A DNA stretch of 64,000 nucleotides from Spirochaetaceae bacterium (GTDB lineage Bacteria > Spirochaetota > Spirochaetia > B11-G9). Location of the stretch: NCBI GenBank assembly GCA_015493635.1, contig WGCU01000018.1:88208-152207 (forward strand), given 5' to 3'. The notes beneath the pieces were generated by a model. The model worked only from the letters and a program-made list of their open reading frames with translations, did no database searches and was not told where the DNA came from. Both the position numbers and the translations under genes were made by a program. This document shows, piece after piece, positions 47,056 to 56,791 of the stretch (the first letter of the stretch is position 1; each line of letters opens with the position of its first letter).

Positions 47056-48168
47056 TTACTTCTGATTCAGGGTAACGTCTCCACTACTGTACGATGACTC
47101 CCAGAGTCCCTGAGCAGAGCCAAGATACAACGAATCAGCGGAAGTAGATAATAGTGAATAAACCATCTCCTTGCTTAAATCGTACGTGGAAAAGTCTGCG
47201 GCCGTTACTGTCGGCGCAGCAGGTGTCCCTGAAGCAAGGTTCCACTCGTAGTAACCGTTATTCCCGGCAATAATAAGGTAGTTTCCCGAATTATAGTTTA
47301 CTTCCGCCATATCTCCCAGATGCGCACCGTTTCCGGCAGTATCTGTAAGAGCTGTGCTGTTCTTTAGTGTCCATGCAGTACCGTCAGTGCTGGAATAGAG
47401 ATAGCCGTCTTTCGTGGAAAGATAGAGTGTTGCCGTCCCGCTGTCCTCTGAAATACCGCCGATGGTTTTTGATGACGGGAAATTGTCTGAACTGGTAATA
47501 TCAATCCAGTTAGAGAGTGTTCCATCTGTAGAGTACAGATCACTGTTGCCGGTTGCTTCTGATGCCGCAAGATAGTAGGTGTTGGGACTACCTGATAAAA
47601 CTGCAGCGCCCGCCAGCGGAAGAGTGATATCGGTGGAAGTCAGGGATGTCAGGGTGCTCCCATCATACGAGTAGATATGGTACGTCGGAGATACCCCTGT
47701 CGCTGTCTGCACGGAAACAAAAACAATGCTGGAATCATGATCAACCGATACAAGCTGGATACCATCTGAATCGGAAACTGCAGAAGTCCCTGCAGCTTCC
47801 GACCATGTTGTACCGTTTCCGTCTAAGGAGTAGAGGGAATCGGCCAGGGGGCTCACAGAATCATCTTCATACACGGCAAGAACAGTGGAACCGATGGCTG
47901 CCAAAGAAACGGCATAGGGTTTTCCTGAGGGAGCAGCTATTTTTTTCCAGGTACTGCCGTCGTGGTAGTAAACAGCCCGTCCTGCGAGAACGTACAGTTT
48001 TGAATTGGCGTATACAATTTTATAGACTGCTTTGTCACTGAGAACTGAATTGTTTATTTTTACTTCTGTTGAAATACTGTAGAAAATTCCGGCACCGTTG
48101 GGGTTGCACGAAACAAAGAAGGTAAGAACGAGGGCGGTTAGTATTGATAATTTTGTTACTGTTTTCAT
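47056..48168 (-). CDS. Lipoprotein, probable beta-propeller-like repeats
   Basis: The 370-residue product has a signal sequence ending LTFFVSC, with Cys21 as lipidation site. The mature protein is rich in Gly, Ser, Thr, Tyr and Asp, with recurring short units such as YSLDGNGTTWSEAAG, YSTDGTLSNWID and YSSTDGTAWTLKN, typical of BNR/propeller-like or YCF48-like folds. It is 11 bases downstream of the small barrel gene and has AAGGATTA before its ATG. Base composition is slightly more GC-rich than the surrounding genes. The ligand is unknown. Confidence 0.82.
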   Translation of the reverse strand: MKTVTKLSILTALVLTFFVSCNPNGAGIFYSISTEVKINNSVLSDKAVYKIVYANSKLYVLAGRAVYYHDGSTWKKIAAPSGKPYAVSLAAIGSTVLAVYEDDSVSPLADSLYSLDGNGTTWSEAAGTSAVSDSDGIQLVSVDHDSSIVFVSVQTATGVSPTYHIYSYDGSTLTSLTSTDITLPLAGAAVLSGSPNTYYLAASEATGNSDLYSTDGTLSNWIDITSSDNFPSSKTIGGISEDSGTATLYLSTKDGYLYSSTDGTAWTLKNSTALTDTAGNGAHLGDMAEVNYNSGNYLIIAGNNGYYEWNLASGTPAAPTVTAADFSTYDLSKEMVYSLLSTSADSLYLGSAQGLWESSYSSGDVTLNQK

Positions 48169-48179
48169 GGGTTAATCCT

Positions 48180-48782
48180 TTAAAAATGGTAGCGGGCTGA
48201 AAAGCTGATATCCATAAAGCTGCCGAGAGATGTCCTGTCCTTGTTGTCTCCAAAGTAAATTTCTGGAACAAACCAGTACTGCATACTTAATCCGAACCCC
48301 CATTTGAGATTCATGTTCCAGTACGCGGCGGCGCCTGGTTTAAGAATCGGGCCGAAATAGACTTGATCAGAAACCTTGTTTGCCGCAATTCCGGCACCGA
48401 AAAAAACAGGAACCTCAAAAGAACCGAGAGGAAAAAGATACGAAATCTTTCCTGTTAGAGGAATTAATACGTGCGTATTCATGTTCGGGGTAAACGCAAA
48501 GGTTCCCGCAAGTTCTATACCGAGGGAAAGCCTGTTGGATATAAAGGCTGCCCATTCAAGGCTTCCCGTTCCTCCGGGAGTTAAATGACCTGATGCCGGC
48601 ACATACGTCTCAGACTGATAGGGAAAAGAAAAAAACAGAGGGAGAAAAAGCCCCCCGCCCATGGTGAAGGTTTGGCTGCCGGCACTGTAAGGTTCTACAA
48701 ACTTCTCACTGCTCACGATCTGAGCATTTGTTGTAATAACAGCAATAATACCAAAGAGTATGCTAAGAATTAATTTTTTCAA
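48180..48782 (-). CDS. Small outer-membrane beta-barrel protein
   Basis: The 200-residue product has a signal peptide (about residues 1-20, ending TTNA) and a mature part of alternating amphipathic strands with glycine- and aromatic-rich turns, ending ISFSARYHF with the terminal Phe typical of Bam substrates. Its size resembles eight-stranded OmpW-like barrels, such as the treponemal TP0733 type, but orthology is not tested. It uses a TTG start with a GAGGT site 7 bases upstream. It heads a two-gene minus-strand operon with the lipoprotein. Confidence 0.82.
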   Translation of the reverse strand: MKKLILSILFGIIAVITTNAQIVSSEKFVEPYSAGSQTFTMGGGLFLPLFFSFPYQSETYVPASGHLTPGGTGSLEWAAFISNRLSLGIELAGTFAFTPNMNTHVLIPLTGKISYLFPLGSFEVPVFFGAGIAANKVSDQVYFGPILKPGAAAYWNMNLKWGFGLSMQYWFVPEIYFGDNKDRTSLGSFMDISFSARYHF

Positions 48783-48812
48783 TGTGATACCTCTTTCATA
48801 ACAAACACCGTA

Positions 48813-48841
48813 ATAGTATCATCAGTTACCAACTATTTCAA
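48813..48841 (-). promoter_or_regulatory. Sigma70-type promoter for the barrel-lipoprotein operon
   Basis: On the minus strand TTGAAA (48841-48836) and TACTAT (48818-48813) are 17 bases apart, about 30 bases before the TTG start. Confidence 0.65.
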
Positions 48842-48870
48842 TGTGATGGTTGAATTTTATGGAAATATAG

Positions 48871-48899
48871 TTTTCAAAAAATTACAAATAATATATAAT
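48871..48899 (+). promoter_or_regulatory. Possible promoter for folD
   Basis: A consensus TATAAT lies at 48894-48899, with a poor -35 (TTTTCA, 48871-48876) 17 bases upstream. It is followed by AGGAGG (48913-48918) and ATG 48927. Confidence 0.5.
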
Positions 48900-48926
48900 A
48901 AAATAAATATTCAGGAGGATAAATAC

Positions 48927-49814
48927 ATGTCTGCTAAAATTATTGACGGAAAATTGATCTCTTCAGAAATAAGAGAAGAGTTAAAAAACGAAGTTGCTGC
49001 CTTAAAAAAAGAAGGGATAACCCCGGGATTGGGAGTTATCCTTGTGGGGGAAGATCCTGCAAGCCAATCATACGTAAAAGCCAAGGAAAAAGCATGTGAG
49101 GATCTCGATATTTATTCAGATAACCGGCATATTCCGGCGGAAACGACGGAAAAAGAACTACTCGAAATTATCGATGCAATGAACAACGATCCAAAAATCA
49201 ATGGTATTCTTGTTCAGCTTCCGCTTCCTAAACATATTAACGCGGACAAGGTTATTATGAGGATATCTCCTGACAAGGATGTCGACGGTTTTCATCCCCA
49301 GAGTATCGGCAAAATGATTATGGGAAAGGATACTTTTCTTCCTTGTACACCCCACGGGGTTGTGAAGCTCCTTAACTATTCCGGTGTCCAGATAGAAGGT
49401 GCCCATGTTGTTGTCGTTGGGAGAAGCAACATAGTGGGAAAGCCGGTGGCCAATCTTCTTCTTGACAAATCAAAGAATGGCAATGCTACGGTAACGGTTT
49501 GTCATTCACGGACAAAGAACATTGCAGAGATGACACGGCAGGCGGATATTCTTATTGCAGCCATGGGAAAACCACAGTTTATCAAGGCAGATATGGTAAA
49601 GGACGGTGTTGTCGTTATTGATGTCGGAGTAAACAGGATAGAAGACAGTACCCGGAAAAGAGGATACCGCCTTGTCGGTGATGTTGATTTTGAAGCAGTA
49701 AAGGAAAAAGTATCCCTCATAACTCCAGTTCCGGGAGGAGTTGGTCCCATGACTATTACAATGCTCATGTTCAACACAGTACAATCAGCAAAATTAAGGA
49801 AAGATAGAGGATAA
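48927..49814 (+). CDS. folD: Bifunctional methylenetetrahydrofolate dehydrogenase/cyclohydrolase
   Basis: FolD converts 5,10-methylene-THF to 10-formyl-THF using NADP+. The 295-residue product has [12 protein letters not shown] (catalytic Lys region), [19 protein letters not shown], and the Rossmann motif [16 protein letters not shown], followed by [11 protein letters not shown]. The start at ATG 48927 has a textbook AGGAGG; an in-frame ATG at 48843 is ignored because it lies upstream of the promoter. It stands alone in its own transcription unit or leads the LCP gene. Confidence 0.97.
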   Translation: MSAKIIDGKLISSEIREELKNEVAALKKEGITPGLGVILVGEDPASQSYVKAKEKACEDLDIYSDNRHIPAETTEKELLEIIDAMNNDPKINGILVQLPLPKHINADKVIMRISPDKDVDGFHPQSIGKMIMGKDTFLPCTPHGVVKLLNYSGVQIEGAHVVVVGRSNIVGKPVANLLLDKSKNGNATVTVCHSRTKNIAEMTRQADILIAAMGKPQFIKADMVKDGVVVIDVGVNRIEDSTRKRGYRLVGDVDFEAVKEKVSLITPVPGGVGPMTITMLMFNTVQSAKLRKDRG

Positions 49815-49829
49815 CCTGATAAAACGGGG

Positions 49830-49859
49830 TTGAAAAAGAAAGGAAGATAGGGGTATTCT
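49830..49859 (+). promoter_or_regulatory. Possible promoter before the LCP gene
   Basis: TTGAAA (49830-49835) and TATTCT (49854-49859) lie 18 bases apart, 29 bases before the ATG at 49889. Confidence 0.45.
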
Positions 49860-49888
49860 CACTCACAAACTTAATTGAGCGGGGTATA

Positions 49889-51919
49889 ATGAGCCGGAAA
49901 AAATTATTAGGTATACTTGTTGTACTTACACTTATCATATCTTTTTCAGCCCTTGTTTACAGAAATGTTGTCTTTTCAAAAGAACTTAAACAACATTCAG
50001 ACAAACTTTTCTCTGAAATTGAACGGGAAAATGCCAGGATAGCCGAATTGTATTCGAACTTTGCCAGTATGAACGGCGATGTAAACGAAGTTCGGAAAAA
50101 ACTCTATTTACCTGAAAAAGTTTACAACTTACAGGAAAAGAAACAGGTTGTCAGCACAACCGGAGAAAAAGAAAACAAGGATCTGCCTTTTTTTCTGGCT
50201 GCAGACCGGCTGCGTTCATTTAATCTTCATCTCGGTAATATAAAACAGTTGAAAGAGTTTACTGAGAGTAAGGGTTTTATTTCTGTTATGAGGAACTATG
50301 CGTTAACCACGTCAAAAGAAGACGATAAAGGGTTTAATCTTAAACGCAAAGGGGCTATCTACTACAGCCTTGAAATAACACAGGATAACCCCTTACAGGT
50401 TACACTTTCTTCCGTGAAAGATAAAACCGGACGTACATTTTCCCTGAATACGAATGCAGCATCGGCAGTTGATACGTATCTGAAAAATACCATATCCTCT
50501 ATAGATTCCTACTATACACACCGTAAAACAGCAGCTCTTTCTTATGCATCAATTTTCCGGAATAAAGATTTCCTCTCGTTTCTCACAAATTTCAATCTCC
50601 ACACAAGGATTACTTCCTCAGGAATAAATAGTAATCAAACAACAGACGTTTTAACAGAAGACGGACGAAAAGTTGTTACCTTCGGATTTGAACCTGAAAC
50701 AGTATCCTTTTTTGTTGGAAAAGAGAAATTTACAGATTATACCTTGTTCTTTCGAAGGCTCATGGATACGCTCCAATCTGCAGATAAGCGAACAACTGCA
50801 CTTATAAAGATTGATACCGCGAAAAACCGTATTAAAAAAATTGCACAGGATGCCGTTTTTAAAGAGTATCTAAAAAACAGAGGATTAAAATTATCGGAAA
50901 ATGAACGGCAGGACAGTGATTATTATTATTTTGATTTTCTCAACAAACAGAATAAGAGACAGGGCTCTCTCGGTGTACAGAAGCATATTGGTTCTATCTA
51001 TCTTTTTGATCCCGAAGATGTTGTTATCGCATCACTTAAGTCTTTACAGTACTCATCGGCACCATCCCGGAAGACAGCATTTATCATTCCCGATACTATT
51101 GGTTCTTTTACAGCACGTAATCCGTCTGAAGATTCAGAGACCCTGATTCTTATAGGTTCTCATGAAAAAAATGCTGATACTATTATCCTTGCAAACCTAA
51201 ACAAGAGTAAAAACCGTATTCTGCTGTTTTCCATTCCCCGGGATCTGTACTATAAAAACAGAAAAATAAATGATTATTACCGCACGTACGGAGGAGGAAA
51301 GTTCTCTGAAATTGTATCTGATATTACCGGGTTAAAGATAGCAGGATATATTGGAATAGATATGTATGCTTTTATCGACGTGATAAATATTTTAGGCGGT
51401 ATCGATGTTGATTTGAAAAGCGATTTGACAGACCCGACATACAAGGTAAGAGACAGCGGTATCTGGACAACCCTCCATTACAGCAAAGGTTTTCATCATT
51501 TCAACGGAATAGAAGCACTGAGAATAGCCCGTTCACGGCATACATCGTCAGATTTTGGAAGATCAGACCGGCAGCAGCTCATTCTTCAGGGTGTCAAAGA
51601 TACATTGAACAGTCTGAATCTTACTGACATGAACAAAGTTTATTCAATATTTAAAACCATTGATGAATATCTTGATACAAATCTGAGTCCAATGGAGATG
51701 ATTTCACTTTTTCTTACGTACAGGAACGCAGAGCTGGAAAAGAAGGATGGGCTCAGTACTTTTAATGTGCTGTACAATACCTACAGCAATATCTATGCGT
51801 TAAAGGACAAGTCAAAACAGTATGACAGCGGGTTTTACAGAGGCGCATGGATTCTTCTCCCCAAAGATAATAATTGGAATGTGATAAAATGGTATATAAA
51901 TAAGATTTTGAAAGAATAG
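49889..51919 (+). CDS. LytR-CpsA-Psr (LCP) family membrane protein with long N-terminal extension
   Basis: The 676-residue product has one N-terminal membrane segment (about residues 5-25), a long extracytoplasmic region (about 26-400) I do not recognise, and a C-terminal LCP domain (about 410-600). LCP hallmarks are DTIILANLNKSKNRILLFSIPRDL-type segments (SIPRDLY), INDYYRTYGG, IDVINILGGIDVDL, and RIARSRHTSSDFGRSDRQQ with the conserved arginines. LCP enzymes transfer glycopolymers to peptidoglycan or proteins in other bacteria; the glycopolymer here is unknown. A GAGCGGGG site precedes the ATG, and miaB starts 5 bases downstream. Confidence 0.9.
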   Translation: MSRKKLLGILVVLTLIISFSALVYRNVVFSKELKQHSDKLFSEIERENARIAELYSNFASMNGDVNEVRKKLYLPEKVYNLQEKKQVVSTTGEKENKDLPFFLAADRLRSFNLHLGNIKQLKEFTESKGFISVMRNYALTTSKEDDKGFNLKRKGAIYYSLEITQDNPLQVTLSSVKDKTGRTFSLNTNAASAVDTYLKNTISSIDSYYTHRKTAALSYASIFRNKDFLSFLTNFNLHTRITSSGINSNQTTDVLTEDGRKVVTFGFEPETVSFFVGKEKFTDYTLFFRRLMDTLQSADKRTTALIKIDTAKNRIKKIAQDAVFKEYLKNRGLKLSENERQDSDYYYFDFLNKQNKRQGSLGVQKHIGSIYLFDPEDVVIASLKSLQYSSAPSRKTAFIIPDTIGSFTARNPSEDSETLILIGSHEKNADTIILANLNKSKNRILLFSIPRDLYYKNRKINDYYRTYGGGKFSEIVSDITGLKIAGYIGIDMYAFIDVINILGGIDVDLKSDLTDPTYKVRDSGIWTTLHYSKGFHHFNGIEALRIARSRHTSSDFGRSDRQQLILQGVKDTLNSLNLTDMNKVYSIFKTIDEYLDTNLSPMEMISLFLTYRNAELEKKDGLSTFNVLYNTYSNIYALKDKSKQYDSGFYRGAWILLPKDNNWNVIKWYINKILKE

Positions 51920-51924
51920 GGTAT

Positions 51925-53241
51925 ATGAGTAAAAAATTTTGGCTGGAAACATACGGCTGCCAGATGAATACGGCAGAATCGGAATCACTTTCACATGAAC
52001 TTGGTAAACGGGGGTGGAACAGAGCCCTTTCACCTGAGGATGCTGATCTCGTTCTTTTAAATACATGTTCTGTGCGGCAGACTGCTGAAAACCGTATTTG
52101 GGGTAGACTGGGATATTTTAAACATTTAAAGGAGTCCCGTGACTTTACTCTGGGAGTAACAGGCTGTATGGCGGAAAGATTGAAACATGCCATCCGTGAT
52201 GCCGTTCCTGAAGTTGATATGGTTATTGGTAATTTCAATAAAGACAAACTTCCAAGCTATCTGGATGAACATGAAAAATCAGCATGGAAAGATGATCTGC
52301 TTGATTATTCTGAGTATACTTTTGAAGAAATACATACCAGCAAAAGCGACTTTAAAGCCCTCGTTCCCATTATGCATGGCTGTAATAATTTCTGCTCTTA
52401 CTGTATTGTTCCATACGTCCGGGGTAAAGAGGTATCCCGGTCTCCGGAATCCATACTCAGGGAACTTTATGATCTCGAGAAAAAGGGGGTCAGAGAAGTT
52501 ACCTTTCTTGGACAGAATGTAAATTCTTACCGCTACACAACAAACCAAAATAAAACTATTTCTTTCACCGAACTTCTACGTATTATCCTCTCTGAAATAG
52601 AGGGAATAGAGTGGTTCAGATTTATAAGTTCACATCCGAAAGATGTACCGGAAGATTTAATAGAAATGATAAGCCGCGAAGAACGAATTTGCAGCCACAT
52701 TCATTTAGCAGTCCAGCATGGATCAAATTCAGTATTGAAACGAATGAACAGGAACTATACACGTGAAGATTTTATCCATCTTGTTGATAACATGAAAGAT
52801 AAAATACCTGATCTGTCACTAACAACTGATCTTCTTATCGGCTTTCCTGGTGAAACGAGAGCTGATCTTGAAAAAACCAAAGACCTTCTGAAGTATATTC
52901 AATTTTCCGATGCGTTTACCTACTATTATAATCCCCGGGAAGGGACCCGGGCATTCACATTTACCAATGAAATATCGGATAAAGAAAAACATGCACGGTT
53001 AGCGGAAATTATCGATCTGCAGAGAAACATCAGTTCAGAATTGAAGCAGCACAGGATCGGAAAAACAGAGAAGATCCTTGTTGAATCTGTTTCACGCAAG
53101 AACAAACAGGAGCTTCTCGGTAGAACTGCACGGAACGAAATGGTTGTATTTCCCGCAGGTTCCGAAAATATTGGGACCTTCATGAAGGTTAAACTTCTTT
53201 CTTTACATGGAAATACCTTCAGAGGTTCTGCTCTGTTATGA
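51925..53241 (+). CDS. miaB: tRNA-2-methylthio-N6-dimethylallyladenosine synthase MiaB
   Basis: MiaB is a radical-SAM enzyme adding a methylthio group to i6A37 of tRNAs. The 438-residue product has the N-terminal UPF0004 cysteines (YGCQMN, NTCSVR, TGCMAE), the radical-SAM motif CNNFCSYC, and a C-terminal TRAM domain. QMN and SVR favour MiaB over RimO. It overlaps the SPOR gene by 4 bases. Confidence 0.95.
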   Translation: MSKKFWLETYGCQMNTAESESLSHELGKRGWNRALSPEDADLVLLNTCSVRQTAENRIWGRLGYFKHLKESRDFTLGVTGCMAERLKHAIRDAVPEVDMVIGNFNKDKLPSYLDEHEKSAWKDDLLDYSEYTFEEIHTSKSDFKALVPIMHGCNNFCSYCIVPYVRGKEVSRSPESILRELYDLEKKGVREVTFLGQNVNSYRYTTNQNKTISFTELLRIILSEIEGIEWFRFISSHPKDVPEDLIEMISREERICSHIHLAVQHGSNSVLKRMNRNYTREDFIHLVDNMKDKIPDLSLTTDLLIGFPGETRADLEKTKDLLKYIQFSDAFTYYYNPREGTRAFTFTNEISDKEKHARLAEIIDLQRNISSELKQHRIGKTEKILVESVSRKNKQELLGRTARNEMVVFPAGSENIGTFMKVKLLSLHGNTFRGSALL

Positions 53242-54239
53242 ATTTGAAAACTCTCACTCTGATCCTGTTTTTTATACATTTCATTTCTTTTTCTGCCTAT
53301 TCTGATCTTACAAAGGCTAACCAATTAGCACAGGAGGGAAAACAGGCTGCTGCATTTACAGAATACACTCAGTGGCTTAAGATAAACACTGCATCGGAAA
53401 AATACGGAGAAATTATTTTAAAAGCCGCCGAAAGTGCTCCAACGATTAAAGAGGGGATGGATCTGTTACAATCCGCTTTGCCCCGTATAAAAATTTCTGC
53501 ATATCGTCTAACCATTCTGATTTATCTTGCTGAATATGCTGAATTGTCCGGAGACATTGAATCCGCCCAAAAATACTACGAAGAAGCAGGCGGACTTGCC
53601 GCAGATAAACAACATGATGCGCTTCAGCTGCAGTCGGCCAGATTGCTACAGTATATGGGCAGATATGATGAATCAAAGACTCAGCTGGACAGTATTATAA
53701 AGGGAAGCTCTTCTGATAGTTCATTTTACTATAAAGCATACCTTTTCCTTGCAAAATATTATCTTATCAAAGGCAATAGAAAAGCTTTTTCAACAGCTCT
53801 TGAGGCGTTGAAAAAGAACAAAGGAGGAAAGATTCCTATGGTGAATTATTTTCTTGAATATATGAAAATAAATAAGGATCTTAATCTCCTTTTTCCCCAA
53901 TCTCCTGAAACATTACTGGCTGCAGGACGAATAAATTCTCTTCCTAATACGGAAACAGTTTTTGGCCTTGCCGGAAGAACAGAAATTCAAAACACTACTG
54001 CTTCACCTCCGGTAAGACTCCATTTTTACATCCAGACGGGATCGTTCCGTGATAGTGAAAATGCAGGCTACATGAGTAAAGATCTTAACAACCTGGGGTT
54101 TAAGACGTTTGTAGAAAAACAGAATGTCGGGGGTATCACGTACTTTAAAGTTCTGCTGGATGCTAAAGATCCCCAGGATGTACAAAAGCTCATCCTCCGG
54201 TTAAAGGATAAAGGGTTTGAGGGATATCCTATCTATTGA
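53238..54239 (+). CDS. Exported TPR protein with C-terminal SPOR domain
   Basis: The 333-residue product has a signal peptide (about residues 1-22), TPR-like helices (about 25-200; SGDIESAQKYYEEAGG, MGRYDESKTQLDSI), and a C-terminal SPOR domain (about 258-333; FYIQTGSFRDSENA, GGITYFKVLL). SPOR domains bind denuded glycan strands of septal peptidoglycan, so the protein may localise to division sites. Its stop overlaps the convergent pallilysin-like gene by 7 bases. It is coupled to miaB through an ATGA overlap. Confidence 0.88.
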   Translation: MNLKTLTLILFFIHFISFSAYSDLTKANQLAQEGKQAAAFTEYTQWLKINTASEKYGEIILKAAESAPTIKEGMDLLQSALPRIKISAYRLTILIYLAEYAELSGDIESAQKYYEEAGGLAADKQHDALQLQSARLLQYMGRYDESKTQLDSIIKGSSSDSSFYYKAYLFLAKYYLIKGNRKAFSTALEALKKNKGGKIPMVNYFLEYMKINKDLNLLFPQSPETLLAAGRINSLPNTETVFGLAGRTEIQNTTASPPVRLHFYIQTGSFRDSENAGYMSKDLNNLGFKTFVEKQNVGGITYFKVLLDAKDPQDVQKLILRLKDKGFEGYPIY

Positions 54240-55792
54240 TCTTTTTTCGGTTCAAGTTTTTCTATCTGCTCGTAACGTTTATACGGCTGACCAGAGGGAA
54301 TAAACCCTCTCACATCTATTGATCCCGGAATGAGAACGAGAGACCGGTCAATTTCAAGACTGCTTTTTTTAACGAGAAAATCGTATTTAAAGGTCTGTAT
54401 TTTATAAACTTTCTGTTCACTGTTAATGTATTTTAATTGCAGGATATCAACACCGATATTGTACAGATAAAATCCCCCATGGAAATCTCCTTCCGGAGTT
54501 TTTAGTTCAAAAAGAGGCGGGGCAAAAAACAGTTCATCATCTGTGCCGCTTTTATAGTATCCCGTCAGATGAATACTTTCAGAATTTGAATCATCAGAAG
54601 GAACGGGAGCAAAAAGATAATTCTCCGTTGTTTGATCGGTTTTTAAGTATTTCCCAGACCAGCTTTTGTTTGTCGCCTTTTTAGTATTTCGAATATTATC
54701 ATCCTTATAAACCAGCTTTATCGTATTAAGATCCACAACACGTATAAAAAGGGTAACCCGCAGGTATGGTACTATATCGTTACGACAATTAATAATAAGT
54801 GTGTTGTAGAGCGTTTTTGTGGAACTCTCCCAGCGATAAACCTCTTCAACATCGTTATTATAAAAGGTTATCCGTTTCAGTGCAGGATTAAAAAGTACTA
54901 TAGGACCGGAAGAGTTGTTGTTTTTACCTGATGATGAATACATCCACATAGAAGAAAGAAACGTTTCAAAGGAAACTTTGGTTCCATTAAGCAGTTTCCG
55001 CAGTTTTTTGTTCTCTATCTCTTTTCCCGGTATTATTTCTGTGTTTATCAGCTGATACTTACCTTCTTCATTCCGCCAGAAGTATGTTTTTTTCGTAAGG
55101 TCAAATCTTTTTCCGGTTGATGAGGAATTGATTGTAGCAATAACGGGGAAGCTCTTTCCGTTAGATACTCCGGTTTTGTATGCCTGAGAACGTTGTTCTT
55201 CCTGAATTTCAATGTTTCCCTTCTCTTTTAACGAAAGAATAGGCTGAAATGAGAGAAGACCATATTCCTGAATTTGAGTAGAACGCTTGTATATATTAAG
55301 GGTCTGATTACTGTTCCCATCACTACCGGAACAGACAATCTCCAGATTATGGTCACCGGTAACATCTATAAGTGATAAATTAAAAGAACGTACATTCGTT
55401 GCATCTGTCTCATGCTCCCAAGAGATTACATATTTATTACGGATGGTATCAAAATCAACGACAGCTACTGTTATCGGAGCGTTATCTCCCTTGCTCTTTT
55501 TATAGACAACTATCTGTTCATCTTCCGCGTCAAGATCAAGATTTGTCTGTACAACGGTAACAAGAAATGTTCCAGGATCAATAGGAACTTTCAGCTTCGG
55601 CTGATCCTGGGTGGTATCTGCATAGCTGTTGCTGGAACTATCTATCGAATGATTTCCTTGATTTTTTAAAACAGGGGCCTCTGAAGCTGATCCCGGCAAA
55701 GGAGAGGTAACCTTTATAGTACGGGTCTTATTGCTGCATGAAAAGGTGAAGAGCATGACAGTCAAAGCTAAAATAATCAGAAAAGTTCTCAT
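54233..55792 (-). CDS. Lipoprotein, pallilysin-related candidate
   Basis: The 519-residue product has a signal sequence ending LFTFSC (Cys19). The mature part is beta-rich, with a segment of FG-GAP/propeller type (LDLDAEDEQIVVYKKS, DVTGDHNLEIVCSGSDG). Family assignment rests mainly on context: in Treponema pallidum the pallilysin gene (TP0751) lies next to a vWA-protein gene (TP0750) and close to cfpA (TP0748), and here the lipoprotein follows a vWA gene that is divergent from cfpA. A complete HExxH motif is not visible; HETDA is the closest. Adhesin or protease function is therefore unproven. It is 21 bases downstream of the NrnA-type gene. Confidence 0.6.
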   Translation of the reverse strand: MRTFLIILALTVMLFTFSCSNKTRTIKVTSPLPGSASEAPVLKNQGNHSIDSSSNSYADTTQDQPKLKVPIDPGTFLVTVVQTNLDLDAEDEQIVVYKKSKGDNAPITVAVVDFDTIRNKYVISWEHETDATNVRSFNLSLIDVTGDHNLEIVCSGSDGNSNQTLNIYKRSTQIQEYGLLSFQPILSLKEKGNIEIQEEQRSQAYKTGVSNGKSFPVIATINSSSTGKRFDLTKKTYFWRNEEGKYQLINTEIIPGKEIENKKLRKLLNGTKVSFETFLSSMWMYSSSGKNNNSSGPIVLFNPALKRITFYNNDVEEVYRWESSTKTLYNTLIINCRNDIVPYLRVTLFIRVVDLNTIKLVYKDDNIRNTKKATNKSWSGKYLKTDQTTENYLFAPVPSDDSNSESIHLTGYYKSGTDDELFFAPPLFELKTPEGDFHGGFYLYNIGVDILQLKYINSEQKVYKIQTFKYDFLVKKSSLEIDRSLVLIPGSIDVRGFIPSGQPYKRYEQIEKLEPKKDQ

Positions 55793-55813
55793 AATACGAT
55801 ATTTCCGTCTTTA

Positions 55814-56791
55814 CTACTGAAAATAGATACGTAACTTTTCTAACACTTTTCTTTTCATTTTTTCAAGTGGGTAAGCACTCTTGAATCCTGCGGCAGTCTT
55901 GTGACCTCCGCCGCCATAGTGCTGAGCAATTACAGCAACGTCTATATTACCCTTGGACCGCATGGAACACCGGAGAAGTCCTTCTTCATTTTCTTTAAAA
56001 AAGACTGAAACTTTAATTGCTTCACTTTTCAGCGGTATATTGATTATCGTATCAGATTCTTCGTACATTGCTTGACATTCCTCAAGGTCTTCTTTTGACA
56101 TTTCCTGAACAGCTACCTGCTGATCATAGAAGAGCGTGAGAGAGGATAGAACCTTTGACTGAAGTCTCAGCGCTGAAATCGAATTACTTTCATAGATTCT
56201 GGAATAGATTTCGTTAGGATTAACGCCTTTTGATACAAGTTCAAAAGCAATTTTAAAGGTTTTGGCAGTAGTTTTTGGATATATGAAAGAACCTGTATCA
56301 TATACTATACCGACAAAAAGAGCCGTTGCAAGAGAGAGGGTGAGGGGGATCTCCATAGAGGAAAAAAGGTCGTACAGTATTTCACAGGTAGAAGAAGCAT
56401 TACTTGTTATCAGGTTTTTGTTAATTTTTTCATCATCAGATTCATGATGGTCTATGATAAAATACTGTTTTACAAGGGGAAGGATCTCCTGAGCTACTTC
56501 ACCAATATTCTCAATATCATTTGTATCAAGAATGAGGAGGGTGTATTTTGCTATGTCATCCGGTATATCAACAGCACCTAATGTCTTGATGCGGTTATCG
56601 GGATCAAGAAAATTATATTTGTGGGCCATCTGATCAGCATTTATGATAAGAGATGTTTTATGCATGGAACCGAGAGCCAAACTCATGGCGCATTCGCTGC
56701 CTATTGCATCCCCGTCTGGAGTTTCATGAGCTGTTATGATAAAGAATTCATTCTCTTTTAATAATTTACGGATCTCTTTAAATCTCTCCAT
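55814..56791 (-). CDS. DHH/DHHA1 phosphoesterase, NrnA-like
   Basis: The 325-residue product has the DHH-family motifs: DGDAIGS (Asp26, Asp28), DTND, DHHESDD and the DHHA1 substrate motif GGGGHKTAAG. NrnA-type enzymes degrade short RNA oligonucleotides and dephosphorylate pAp; some also cleave c-di-AMP or pApA. The PgpH-type protein in this window would produce pApA, so a pathway link is possible but untested. Its start overlaps the stop of the vWA gene by one base. Confidence 0.92.
   Translation of the reverse strand: MERFKEIRKLLKENEFFIITAHETPDGDAIGSECAMSLALGSMHKTSLIINADQMAHKYNFLDPDNRIKTLGAVDIPDDIAKYTLLILDTNDIENIGEVAQEILPLVKQYFIIDHHESDDEKINKNLITSNASSTCEILYDLFSSMEIPLTLSLATALFVGIVYDTGSFIYPKTTAKTFKIAFELVSKGVNPNEIYSRIYESNSISALRLQSKVLSSLTLFYDQQVAVQEMSKEDLEECQAMYEESDTIINIPLKSEAIKVSVFFKENEEGLLRCSMRSKGNIDVAVIAQHYGGGGHKTAAGFKSAYPLEKMKRKVLEKLRIYFQ

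Noticed and set aside
47646..48041. 131-residue plus-strand open frame opposite the lipoprotein
   Set aside because: Arg/Gln/His-rich composition typical of an antisense frame, with no start signals.
48843..48926. Extended folD start at 48843
   Set aside because: It covers the promoter and leader; AGGAGG points to ATG 48927.
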